From positions 3,968,001 to 4,032,000 of the forward strand of contig MSED01000001.1 of NCBI GenBank assembly GCA_002099365.1: DNA of 64,000 nucleotides, written 5' to 3'. The notes beneath the pieces are model-generated. The model saw only the letters and a list, made by a program, of their open reading frames with translations, was not told the origin of the DNA and did no database searches. The DNA is from Phialophora verrucosa (taxonomy: Eukaryota; Ascomycota; Eurotiomycetes; Chaetothyriales; Herpotrichiellaceae). Position numbers and translations under genes: made by a program. Shown piece after piece: positions 21,554-32,169 of this stretch (position 1 is the first letter of the stretch; the number at the start of each line of letters is the position of its first letter).

Positions 21554-22678
21554 TTAGTGCCAGGACTCATCGCCGTGTCCACCGAAGTCATCTTCATAGC
21601 CGGGCCCCTCAAACTCATCATCATCGGGCTGTCCCGAGAGCTCATTTATATCTCCGTGCCCCGCGAAATCATGTCCATACTGGTGTCCCCCGAACTCATG
21701 CTCATCACCGGCTTGATCTCCCAGATCTTCATCATACCATCCCTCCATAACTCCATGCCCACCGTCCTCGGCCCCATGCCAGCCCGGGCCGCCGCGCTCA
21801 TTGACTTGTCCTCCAGCAGCGGTATTGCCCGCAAAATGGGCCTGTGGCGCTTGTCCGTGCGCAAGATGCTGCGCCGCCTCATGATCAGCTTCTTCTTGGG
21901 CTCTTCTGGCGCCATCCTCGTCGGTCTCCTGCTCCTCATCGTCAGCAGCGTCCTGCTCGGCCTGGAAATGCTGGGCAGGTGTGCGAAAATGCGGGTCGTC
22001 GAATGCCGGTGGCTGGTTGTGCGGGTCGGCGGCGTCGTCATGCACGAACTCGTTGGTCTCGGTGAACGGAGGCGGCGGGTCGCGTCGGATGTTGAACCGG
22101 CGCAAATCGGGGGCGCCGGATCCTCTGCCACTGGCAGCGCCGCCAAAATTGGGGGGAGCAGATTTTTCGGGCCAGTTGTGTCCTGTCCCGGCGGCTGCTT
22201 GGTGCTGCTGGGGACCACCTGGACCGCCGTGGGTGGCTGTCTGAGCATGATGTTGCTGCGTAGGTGGTGGTGATGAAAGGTCGACCTCCTCGAGATCATC
22301 GAAATTAACGTCCTCTAAATCGTCGTCGTCGTCGTCGTCACCCCTCGGATGCGCTGGCGCCGTTTCGCGCACAGGGCTGTCGAGGTCGCTCAGCTGAGGT
22401 GCGGGTGCGTGTTGTTGTTGCTGCTGTTGCTGGTGGTGGGATTGAGGTTGTACTGGTGGATATATTTGCCGTCCCGGCCGGGTCGTCAGGTCGTAGTTTT
22501 GCTGCGGAACTTGGTGCTGTCCCTGCGGGGTGTGATGCTGTGGAGGTGGAAAGAGTTGCCGTCCTGGCTGCTGCGTAGTCGGGGCATGGTGTGGTTGGGG
22601 AAGTTGGTGCTGTGCCTGCCCATGTCCTCCACCACTGCTGCCGCCCAGATGGGGCGGTGTAACCTGTCGCCGACTCAT
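21554..22678 (-). CDS. Gln/His/Gly/Asp-rich low-complexity protein
   Basis: A 374-aa frame begins with ATG at 22678, directly after an in-frame stop, and has no visible intron. The N-terminal half is rich in Gln, His and Pro with a poly-Gln stretch, then a run of seven Asp (codon repeat near 22320). The C-terminal half is rich in Asp, Glu, Gly and His, ending FGGHGDESWH. No folded domain is recognised. The composition suggests an intrinsically disordered, possibly metal-binding or condensate-forming protein. Part of the long overlapping frames on the opposite strand arise from the simple composition. Function unknown; expression is not proven by the sequence. Confidence 0.6.
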   Translation of the reverse strand: MSRRQVTPPHLGGSSGGGHGQAQHQLPQPHHAPTTQQPGRQLFPPPQHHTPQGQHQVPQQNYDLTTRPGRQIYPPVQPQSHHQQQQQQQHAPAPQLSDLDSPVRETAPAHPRGDDDDDDDLEDVNFDDLEEVDLSSPPPTQQHHAQTATHGGPGGPQQHQAAAGTGHNWPEKSAPPNFGGAASGRGSGAPDLRRFNIRRDPPPPFTETNEFVHDDAADPHNQPPAFDDPHFRTPAQHFQAEQDAADDEEQETDEDGARRAQEEADHEAAQHLAHGQAPQAHFAGNTAAGGQVNERGGPGWHGAEDGGHGVMEGWYDEDLGDQAGDEHEFGGHQYGHDFAGHGDINELSGQPDDDEFEGPGYEDDFGGHGDESWH

Positions 22679-24185
22679 CAGGTCCGACCTCTACTGGCTG
22701 TGTCTGTTGAGGTACTGGGGTAAGCTCAATGGATATAGGTTTTCGAGGGCTGGGACTATCCAAGCGGAAGGAGACTGGTTAAAGGTTAAGATAACGGGAT
22801 CTGCAGGGTAATGCCAGCTCCAGCAGGGTTTCGATGGTGTGAGGTCTGTAGAACGAGGGAGAGACCACGAGGACCGGCCGGGCCCTATGTAGCTCGAATA
22901 TAAGGCCCGCAAACATAACGATCAAGGTGGCTTATCACAGGCGGAAAAGATTCGGCAGTGCTATTGCTATATCGCCCTTCATCTGCCGTTCGTGGAGCAT
23001 CTGATCCTTCGGACAGATCCAGCCACAATACTCCGTATAGCCGTAACCTATGTTCGGGAGGTTCCGTTTACAAGTGATCCCCATCGAGCTTGCGACGCGC
23101 TCTTCAGGGTAGTAGGTGCTGGAAACAGCTTATCAATCCGTTCTCTGCTGCTGCCCGGGTACGGGAGGGTATGGTGCGGCTGAAGGACATGCCGTGATTG
23201 TGAATTCATTCGCCGAGTCCATCAGAATACTATACCTACCACGGGCAAAGCCCGCGCACTGCACTGGGTATTGGGCGCATGGCAGGCAAACCGCGGGCTC
23301 GCGGGCCAAATCGCAGCCATCTGGCAAATAATGTTGATCAGACACGTGGGTGGAGGAAGAAGTGGCGTAGACTCCGACCAAAAGCCTTATTGTAATAATG
23401 GAAAACCGACCCACCAATTGATGAGTACAGTAAGACCTCGTTAGGAGTCCATGGGAGTACCTTGGTCGGGCCTTATTGTCGTGAAAATAAAACACTCCAC
23501 CCATCTGACGCGGGTCGTTGGTTGCCGTAGTGTGTCTTTCTGGTTATAAGTGAAGTTGTTCCCCCTGCTTAGGGCTTGCTGATAGTGACGATCGCGCTCT
23601 CCACACCATGTACCTCAGTATACTATTCCTGTGGAGCCGTAGGAGACTCCATCTCTCAGCTCATTACCGCGTCGGTGATTGTACGGAGAGACTGTAGCAT
23701 TATCTATGCACAAATCCAGGGGTTCATGAATATCGGCCCCATTGGTTCTCCTCTCGGTGTCCGCCGACGTTAGGCAAGGCTTACATAGTCCAACCTTGAA
23801 TTAAGTGGGACATTTCTTACTAAAGAACATACGAGTACATGGCCCAAGCAGATACCATGTAGCTGTGACACATGCCAAGTCTGGCCACCTTCATTCAGAA
23901 TAGAGATGCCTTCCAGTATGCTTAAAGAACTGCCTCCCACACACGGGATACAGTACTTCTAACGAGGTCTTGCGAAATTCTATGGTGAAGCAAAATAAGG
24001 GTAGGAGGAGGAGGAAATAGGGGCGGGGGATCCAAGAAATGATTGGTCGATACAGCCTGGGCACACTACGGTGGATCGCTCATCGGCCTCCAGGCGCAAT
24101 TGGAGCTTCGACTTTTCGGAATCGAACATTGGGAACATTCCTTTGGGAACACTCACTGAGAACACCTCCCGGTCCTCGCGGAACA
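22679..24185. other. Intergenic, no gene seen
   Basis: About 1.5 kb between the start of the low-complexity gene and the uL15m gene, which diverge here. The short frames present have no domain or splice support. Confidence 0.5.
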
Positions 24186-25258
24186 ATGCCTCCTCGGTTA
24201 CCGCTGCGGCTGAAAGCCCTAGCATGCGACACTCGAACATCAGCATTAGCACCGCCCGCAGGCACGACATCAGTCGCAGCCATCCCGGCCTTCCTCCTCC
24301 CCTTCCTGCACCATCAACCCCGATCCTCCCAGCGACGGCATGCCTCGATCCTAACCTCCTTGTCAGACCGCCCCGGTGCGTACAATCGCAAGATACGAAG
24401 AGGACGAGGTCCCGCGTCAGGCAAAGGAGGTAAATCTGGCCGGGGGTCCGATGGACAGAAACAACACGGCAAAGTCCCAGAGGGCTTCAATGGCGGCCAA
24501 ACACCCGAGCACATCGTGCACGGCAAATACGGTTTCGTCAACCAGTAAGTCCAAGTCCGTGTGGTGATGATATCGCTCCTACGTCTCAGCTGGACCAGCC
24601 CGCAATGACCAGCCCGTGACTGACAATTGTCTCTAGATTCGCGAATGAGATGTCGCCCGTCAACCTTGACAAGATTCAATCTTGGATCGACCAAGGGCGC
24701 CTCGACGCCTCCCAACCGATCACGCTCAAAGAGCTGAGTTCATCGCGTGTAGTGGGCCAGATCAAGGACGGCGTCAAATTGCTCGGGAATGGCGCCTCTG
24801 AGCTCAAAACCCCAATCCACATTGTCGTCTCAAGAGCGTCGCAGTCGGCAATTGCCGCGGTCGAGGCACTGGGCGGCACGGTCACCACGCGCTTCTACAC
24901 AGAGCAGGCGATCCGGCGCATCAAGGCGGGTACTACGCATCCTTTTGTCTCGATGCGTTGGGATGCCGTGGCGCTGAACAACCCGCACCTGGCGGTCGAG
25001 GGAGCAGAGGCCATCGAGAACCGCGTCAAGGGTATGGGCTTCAAGTATAGACTGCCGGATCCGAGCTCGAGGAAGGACTTGGAATACTACCGTGATGCGA
25101 AGCATCGGGGATATCTGAGCCATACGGTCAAGGAAGGAGAGTTGGCAAGTCTATACTTCAAAACGCCCCTCACCGAGGAGCAGTTGAAGGCTTTGAAGAG
25201 GGAGAGTGCCAGGGGTGGCAGGGCGGCTAAGAGGAAAGAGAGCGACAAGTTGTGGTAA
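24186..25258 (+). CDS. MRPL10: Mitochondrial large-subunit ribosomal protein uL15m
   Basis: Component of the mitochondrial 54S subunit, homologous to bacterial L15. Exons 24186-24544 and 24637-25258 join over a 92-nt intron (GTAAGT donor, CTCTAG acceptor) to 326 aa. After an Arg/Leu-rich presequence of about 55 residues comes the characteristic Gly/Lys-rich L15 N-terminus (RKIRRGRGPASGKGGKSGRG), then the region with FVNQFANEMSPVNLDKIQSW. The core is helped by IHIVVSRASQSAIAAVEALG and GGTVTTRFY. A longer frame is open from 24039; I chose 24186 because its leader reads as a mitochondrial targeting sequence. The length agrees with fungal MRPL10. Confidence 0.94.
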
Positions 25259-25866
25259 GGGTAAAGAAGATGCTCTTCCCGTGGGCGCTGCTGGCGAATA
25301 AACCGGGACCCAACGCACTCCTCCTGGTGACGAGTGTCTAAGCCGGACACCTTGTCCTGGTATAAGGGCTCGCGCTCAATGCAACATGGAACTATTTTGT
25401 GCATCGATCGTCAGGCACCGGCCTCAATGCTACACATTAGGCGTCACACTCTGAGGATGATGGGCTATAACGATCCACTGGCGGTGGGAGGGCCTGAGGA
25501 AAGCCCCGGCATTGTGTACAACAACGTTCGACACTTTGTAGCATAGCACTTGGTAGATCTTCCACAAAAGAACATGATACACTGTCTTTCGCCAGCAATC
25601 GCCGGACGTGTCATGTCAGAGGAGCTCTGGAGACACGGGTCGACCTGAGCAATCGAAATCCTCAAGCCAACATGGGAGCCGCCACTCGATCAAAAACAGG
25701 CAGGAACAATCATTTTCCATATCAAAGCCGCCAGTAATACAATTCAGATAAAATGTTTGTAAAGCAGCTCATCGCGCTTCAGGCAATTGCGCTGTGGGAC
25801 AACGCTTGCTATACACCACACATGCAGCCGGACTTCTTCTGCATTCGTTTGTCATTCTTCTTCCGC
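25259..25866. other. Convergent intergenic region, no gene seen
   Basis: The 3' ends of uL15m and the alternative NADH dehydrogenase meet here. Nothing further is supported. Confidence 0.55.
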
Positions 25867-27729
25867 CTACTCTCGAGACACATCTCTGCCAAAGAACTTG
25901 GCCTTGACCCAGTCGAACAAGACGAGGATACGGTTGCGTGCTGTGCAAAGCTTGTTAGCCACATACTCACCCAACACACAAAACCAAGGAGAAACTTACT
26001 GCTAAAGCACATGCTCAGGTATGCGCTCTTCCAGAAAAGGTAGGTCATGGTCCCTCCGGAGGCAATGTTACCGCTGAACCAGCTGACGTCGGCCACTGCC
26101 TTCTCCGCTCCAATGTACGCCAACGATCCTTGATGCGAGTAGCTAAACGCACCGATCTGCTTGACACGACGCAGCTGGCGTTGTCGCTCGTTGATCTCTT
26201 CCAGAATAATCTTGCGTTCCTCAGGCTTGGCGTTGGCTTGCTTAGCGGACAGTTCACGCATTTCCGCCTCAATAGCGTCCGTCTTGGCCATGGTGTTGAA
26301 TAGACGGGCGAGGAACGCTCCCTCCTGCGCGGCAACCTGAGCAGTAGGGGCATAATTGGCGACCGCACAGTCACCAACAGCCCAGATGTTCTCCGTACCG
26401 TTCACGACCAGGTATTCGTTGACCTCGAGACCGCGGCGAGCCTTGGCTTGAGCCGGGATCTGAGACATGAGATCTTTGACCACAGGACGAAGAGCATTGC
26501 CCGTCGCCCAGACAAGCAATCCATACGGGATCTTCTCAATGACCTTGGTACCATCGGCATTCTGGACTTCCGCCTCAATATACTTGTCGGTAACGTTCTT
26601 GACCATGGTCTTTGTCCGGATCTCAATGTGTTCCTCCTTGAATGACGACTCGGTGTACTCGATCAATTGCTTGCTGAACATGGGAAGAACGTTGGGGAGA
26701 GCCTCGACCAGAGTGACATGGAAGCCGTTTTTGATCGACGGTACCCATTTCTGCAGGTCTTCCATGAAGAAATCTTGAAGTTCGCCGGCGAATTCAACAC
26801 CTGTGGGACCTCCGCCGACAACAACCATGTGCAGAAGGCGCTTGATCTCCTCGGGCGATTGATCTTTGAAGGAGGCAGTCTCGACGCAGTCCATGATCTG
26901 TTTGCGGATCTTCTGAGCATCGCCGACCTCTTTCAGGAAGCAAGCATGTTCGCGGACACCAGGGATACCAAAGGTAGCATTTTCGGCGCCGACGCCAACA
27001 ACCAGCATGTCAAAGGGGATCTCGGTCTCTATCACGTCGCCCTTGATTTCCGAGTCGTCTTTGGCGTACACGATTTTCTTCTCATAGTCGATCTTGGTTG
27101 CTTCCGCTTCATAGTATTTGACATTTGCCTTTTTGTGTCTCAGAATGTTTCGGATGGGTTCCATGATAGAGCGATGTTCGATGGTACCGACGGTGCAGGA
27201 GGGAAGCAGGGGGGTGAAGAGGAAGTAGTTACGCGGCGAAACGACAATGACATTGTAGTTTTCAGTGTCCAGCTTTTTCAGGAGAGAAACGGAGCCCCAA
27301 CCGGTACCTGCGCTGTGTTAGTCTCGGAAGGGCACCTGTGAAGGACAGCGACAGACCAAGGATGACAAGAGTTTTCTTGTTCGGATCGGGGTCGACTTGA
27401 TCCAAAGGATGACGGAGGTCGTAGACTTGATAGCTGACATAGCCCAGACCGGCGAGAAGGGAGAGGTAGGTCAACCGCCACGTCCAGCGAAAGAATCTGA
27501 ACCGCCGCCGGGGTTTGGGTTCTGGAGACAGCTCGACTTTAGGAGCATCGGCGTAGGTACGGCGGAAGGTCTCTTGAAATGGAGGTCGAGAGAGCAGCGA
27601 GGACGCCTTCAAAGCACTTGCGACTGAGAGGTTCGACCTGCGACAGGTTGAGAGAGCTCGAATCGACAACGGCCTGTGTGACGCCATTGGGATGCCTGGC
27701 ATCATGCGCAAAGGTAGTTTGCCCGCCAT
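25867..27729 (-). CDS. Alternative (type II) NADH:ubiquinone dehydrogenase
   Basis: A non-proton-pumping, rotenone-insensitive NADH oxidase of the mitochondrial inner membrane that feeds electrons to ubiquinone. Exons 27729-27357, 27307-26000 and 25940-25867 join over introns of 49 and 59 nt to 584 aa. A presequence is followed by a hydrophobic segment (LTYLSLLAGLGYVSYQVYDL). The FAD-binding Rossmann motif is LVILGTGWGSVSLLKKL, then NYFLFTPLLPSCTVGTIEHR. The NADH-binding motif is VVVGGGPTGVEFAGEL, and WAVGDCAV is present. The C-terminus with RNRILVLFDWVKAKFFGRD is the usual membrane-interaction tail and comes from a 74-nt last exon. A membrane segment before the FAD domain suggests the external (NDE) form, but the side of the membrane is an inference. 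No EF-hand insert is visible. Confidence 0.95.
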
Positions 27730-28544
27730 GTCGGTCGAGGTTATCGGAATGAAGGGCTCAAGGCGACTCTGTCGGCACCATCACGAAGGGAAGAGCTAGG
27801 AGAAGAGAGGGGAGAGCAAAACGAGAGGATCGAGCGAGGAAAAAGGATGTTGTTGAGGAAAGATTAGGGCCAGTAATTTTACCGCTGCAAAATACATCGA
27901 AGGATACGTAACTTTGCAGCAGTCCTGGAAGGCGGGCCGCTTCAAGCTCCCCAACCGGCCACTAGGAGGCCAAGGTTTCTGATAAGCGGAAGATACGGCC
28001 AATAGGGCTGTTTCGGGGCTCTAAGAAGCATGTGGTACGTATTCTCCATTTCGCAGCTTCAGCTACCCAGGTGACCTTCCGCAGGCCCGTTAGAAGTATC
28101 TAACTCATCGGCTCAAAGGCAGAGAATAATGGTGACGGTCTCCGACGCTCACGTCCGGACTGCAAGACGACACAGGGCACAAGGGAAGCTGGGGCTGTTC
28201 TGACTCCCTTCCAAAACATCGGGGCCCGTAACGCCTGTATCTGCTGTACCTTATGTCAGCCGCTAAACTGCTCGCTTGTTAAAGCCTCGTTTTCGCACGC
28301 CTCAAGTGATCGAAATCGTGTCCAGATCCCGAGCCAATCTCAAAGGGCGTTCTCGTTGTCCGGATATCTCAAGTGATGGGTCCATTTCGCAGCCAAGTAA
28401 TGTGGTTTGATGCTTATACAAACGCCTAAGCTATGTCGACGACCAATAACCAATTCTTTTAGCCTGATCTATTGAATGATTCCGCCCAACGCCCCCCACG
28501 TCGCCTCAGCACAGCCACATACAGCCTGATGCCACGCACAATCA
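27730..28544. other. Divergent intergenic region, no gene seen
   Basis: Upstream of the NADH dehydrogenase gene and of the HET relic. No open frame of note; promoter elements were not recognised with confidence. Confidence 0.5.
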
Positions 28545-29332
28545 ATGACCACGACCTTCAAGCTGGTGCTTCGATTTCAGCGGAGTGAGTGTTCCAACAA
28601 GCACGATAAGAGATATACCTTGCTCGGCCTCGCGTCAGACCATTCCAATTTCCCCGTGAAGTACGAATGCCCCCTGACAGAACTACTCTTCGATGTTTTC
28701 ACATCCCTGGACGATTTAATAGCGGCTGCGGATGCACGAGCCATCGGCGAAATCATTCACGTGGAGCCTTCACGTTACGATTTGATAACGCTGCTGAAGT
28801 CTGTACACTCAACTCGAGGTCGACATTGTCTGCGATCTGTTGCGAAAGGTCGTGGTAAACCCCGAACCAGAAGTTTTGCTGTTGCCTTATGAAAAGAGAC
28901 CTTGGCACAAATCAGACCCGCAGAACCACGTTTCGCGAGAAAGCTTCGAGGCTCAGAGACTCATTTACGTCAAAAAATCACTGAGGTACCGATACGCCGC
29001 CAAACAGATTGAATGGAAAGTTACATCACTTCGCCCTGTGAGTGAGTCGGACATATCGTCTGCCGGATATTTCGCTCCCCCGTTAAGATGTCCTTGCTTG
29101 AGTTGCTGTTTAGAGAAGCCAGCAGGCAACCCTCCCGAGATATATCCGTCGATTGCGAACGGTCACAACTTTAACGAGCTACGGTCTATAAGAGACGATG
29201 ATCTGGTACAGGAGCTGCGCGAGGTCGATGGCGCCCTCTTCTTCGCCAGGTCGGGGACGAAATGGTCTATCTAGCCACGGGAGTCAAGTCGATCCGCAAT
29301 CACAAACCGAGATAGGTATTAATTTACGACCC
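28545..29332 (+). pseudogene. Broken heterokaryon-incompatibility (HET) domain gene, 3' part only
   Basis: The frame from 28545 contains HDKRYTLLGLASDHSNFPV, the conserved end of the HET domain where family members read D-x-x-Y-x-LLGLA. Protein-like sequence then shifts frame around 28800 (to LYTQLEVDIVCDLLRKVVV, continuing to 29274). It shifts again near 29255, after which GDEMVYLATGV resembles the C-terminal GD-x-V-x-x-L/G block of HET proteins. No intron signals explain these shifts. The whole N-terminal half of the HET domain is missing and a stop lies just before 28545. The gene is thus truncated and frameshifted. HET proteins trigger programmed cell death on fusion of unlike hyphae in intact form; this copy should be inactive. 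Confidence 0.65.
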
Positions 29333-29478
29333 AGTCCTCTTGGATAGGGAGGTGAACCTCGCAACACATAGGCACATTCCTGAGATGACGGATCACGCAG
29401 ATTTTCCTCTAAGGATCATGTTGTTCGACAGATCGAAGCCATCCCCAGACCCGATGTCCGGGAATCCAGAGCCAATGG

Positions 29479-30310
29479 CTATCGAGCAGTCTTCCAAACA
29501 ATGGGAGTCACGGTCTGATTGGCCTTTGTTGCGGCGAGCAACGACTCGGAAGATCTTGCAAACGTTGGTGCGGGCTCAGGGCCACCACACCGTTCCGAGC
29601 TGATCACGAATGCTCCCCGGCCCAAATCTCCCGAGTACACGCCCCCGACCCTTGATGCGAGCATCTGCCTGAGGCTCTCTCGACGAACTAGTCCCGTTGG
29701 GAAAGAATAGTGAGCGAGTGCCTCCCACTGAGGATCAGAGAGCCCCACCGCTGGTGCGCGAGGCTGTCCAGAGTACAGCATGTCTGGAAGACGAGCATGC
29801 AATCTGAAAACGACGTCGAACCAGTCCCATCGATATATATACACAGGCTGATCCTGTAAAGGTTTGTGACGTGAAGGTTCGATGGCGGGCAATTTGACTG
29901 GTTTCTTTACGCATCAATCATTGGGGATCTGTATAAATCACTCGAATAACCCGACCGCGGCTGAGGTCGAATTTTTGAAGAAGCGCCCTAACCCGCTGAT
30001 GCCTACAACACATCTCCATCCCTGCGCATTGATCTCTCGAACAGTCCGAATGTCGGTTCGTGCCATGCCAACGTTGCCGATCTTTCAGGCATGATTCAAA
30101 CTTGTCCTGAAGAATTTGCTCTATCCAAGAGCTGACGTGATCGGCGACCACTGCAGGCTCATAGACTTGGAGCTGCCTGATGGGTATCCTAGAGCACTCA
30201 TCTAGACGTTTTGGCCGGTCGGGCCAAGTGCCGTCTTTCTCATGTGCTTCAAAACCGAGCCTCAACTCGTGCAATACAACCGCCCCAGGAGGAAATCGAA
30301 CTGCGGGCCA
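29479..30310 (-). pseudogene. Unrecognised degraded coding sequence
   Basis: Minus-strand frames at 30274-29918 and 29892-29479 read like ordinary protein (RFPPGAVVLHELRLGFEAHE upstream, then VYEPAVVADHVSSWIEQIL; later VYIYRWDWFDVVFRLHARLP). Between them a third frame continues sensibly (TDIRTVREINAQGWRCVVGI) before a stop. The frame changes lack usable splice sites. I do not recognise the family. The region lies between the HET relic and an intact phosphatase gene. Confidence 0.35.
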
Positions 30311-30313
30311 AAC

Positions 30314-32169
30314 TCAACTTCCATTCTTTTCCTGCTCTGACTTCTTTTCGGACAATATCCTCTCTGCCTCGGGCCTCCCCTCTGGCGTATACTCGGGTCC
30401 TGCTTCTTGATCTTCATTTTCCTGCTCTTTGATCACTGTCTGCATCAGCTCTTCCGAGTCCTGATCCGAAACAGCGCCTTCCTCCGCAATGCCGGAATGC
30501 CGTCGGGCTTCGCCAACAATCATTTCCACTTCACTGATAGCTAGCTTGTCCTTAGTCGCACCTGTGTCGACTCCAATGTCCAATTTCGTGTTTGTTTGCA
30601 GCTTCTGTGGGTCGAAGCGAACGACCATTACTGATAGATTGTCGGTGGAGAAACGGGCCAAGGCGTGATCTACGAGGATCTTGGAGGCAGCTTGCGGGTC
30701 CTGGACATTACGAACGAGGTCGACCGCCTCTTGATCTGAGCAAACATCCCACAACTAGTCGAGTTAGTATCAGTTTAGGGTAGTATGGGCATTTTGACTT
30801 ACCCCATCACAAGCCAGGATCAGGAACTCGTCTTGATCCGGTTGAATCACTGTCTCAGTCGTATATGGATGCCCAGTGACCAGGTCTTTCAGATACGAGT
30901 CGCCCAATGCTCGTGTCACAGCCAACACTCCATTCACCCGGTTGTTCAGGATCAAACCACCGGCTTTGGATATCCTTCGTCCCTCGTTCTCATCCATACC
31001 TTTGTGGTCATATGATAGGCGGAGGGCCTTTCCATTCCGACATAGCACGATGCGAGCGTCGCCAACGTTAGCGGTATATAGCACTCTTTGTCGGGTGGCT
31101 TTCTGCTTGGCTTCTTGAATCGCTGCGGCCGCCGCCTCGGCGGTCGAATTTGACCGGGGAGTCGAATCTTTCGCATCCTTTGACGCTTCACTATTCTTCT
31201 CGTTCTTTTCTGCTTCCTTGGCCGCCGCTGCTGCCAGTGCAGCAATGGCTTGCGACCCTGTGGCAGAGTGGTTGGTAGGTACGCGGTCTTCCCACCTCAG
31301 AACCGCAGTAATGGCGGTGCACCCACTGTTCTTGAGCGGTAATTTCTCCAACTGACTGTCAGCAGAGGTATATGTTTGATCCAGCAGTTCCGGGACCGGC
31401 GTATTCGGGTATTTGCGCATCAGGTCTTCCAGAAGGACATGTAGTTTCTTCCCACACCACTCTGCGGCAAAGGTGCCTGCATGTCCGTCGAAGATGGCAA
31501 AGTATCCATTATCTGTCTCGACGACATGCTGCCCAGAATCCGAGGGGATATTCGTCAGGCTGTTCTTGTCTTCTCGCGAGCTCTTTTTGGAGAGTGAGGT
31601 TTCGGCCGTGGCTAGCACAGGAGCAGGAGTGCCGAGGAAGTTGTAAAGGTATGAATGGGTATCCTCCATAGTGCGACGGCATTTTTTGTTTTTGTCTTCC
31701 GTCACACCTACCAAGAAAGAGGAATTGGGAGTGGGCTGCGACTCGCCGGCCGAGTTATTCAGCGAGCCCTGGGGCACACTGAGGGCAGGATCTGTCTTGG
31801 AGAGCTTTTGCATGGGGGTTTGCGGGCCGTCTCTGTCGCCGTGAATCAGGGAGTTTTTGGCCTGGGTGAATATCTCCTTCGCTTTGGCGCTGCTACTCCG
31901 GCGCTTCTTCGAGTCGGTGGTAGGTGAGGAAGCGGCGTCTTCTGCCGGCTTTTTGCTCTCGGGTTTAGGGCTCAGGTCGTTCGTTTTGACTGTAACGCTG
32001 CCACCGGGCGAGGCGGGGGTATTGTGGTTGCTATCAGTACTGATTCGAGGGGGCGCGCTGTCCGTGTCTGCATCCTTCTCTTTCTTGCCTCCAAAGACGC
32101 GGTTGAGAAATCCTCCAGTGGAGGTTCTCCGATCGGTGGTGCCAGCCAGTTTGAAGACTGCGCAAGCTC
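30314..32169 (-). CDS. PP2C-type Ser/Thr phosphatase, 5' exon unresolved
   Basis: A metal-dependent PPM/PP2C phosphatase, family of yeast Ptc proteins that switch off stress-activated MAP kinases. Exons 32169-30803 and 30754-30314 join over a 48-nt intron (GTAAGT, CTAAC, GACTAG). The metal and catalytic motifs are all visible: RRTMEDTHS, FAIFDGHAG, GDARIVLCRNGKAL, ALGDSYLK, CDGLWDV (restored by the splice), and DNLSVMVV. An Ala/Glu/Lys-rich insert sits between motifs, and the C-terminus is acidic. The first in-frame ATG is at 31813, but the frame upstream reads as coherent protein for another 118 codons up to a CTCCAG acceptor at 32170. A first exon with the true start therefore probably lies further right; I could not find it. 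From 31813 the product is 483 aa. Confidence 0.9.

Noticed and set aside
21557..22299. Plus- and minus-strand long frames overlapping the Gln/His-rich gene
   Set aside because: Simple codon composition (CAG/CAC/GAC) keeps several frames open; only one begins after a stop with an ATG and has uniform composition.
26667..27341. 224-codon plus frame opposite the NADH dehydrogenase
   Set aside because: Antisense shadow of a gene with all family motifs intact.
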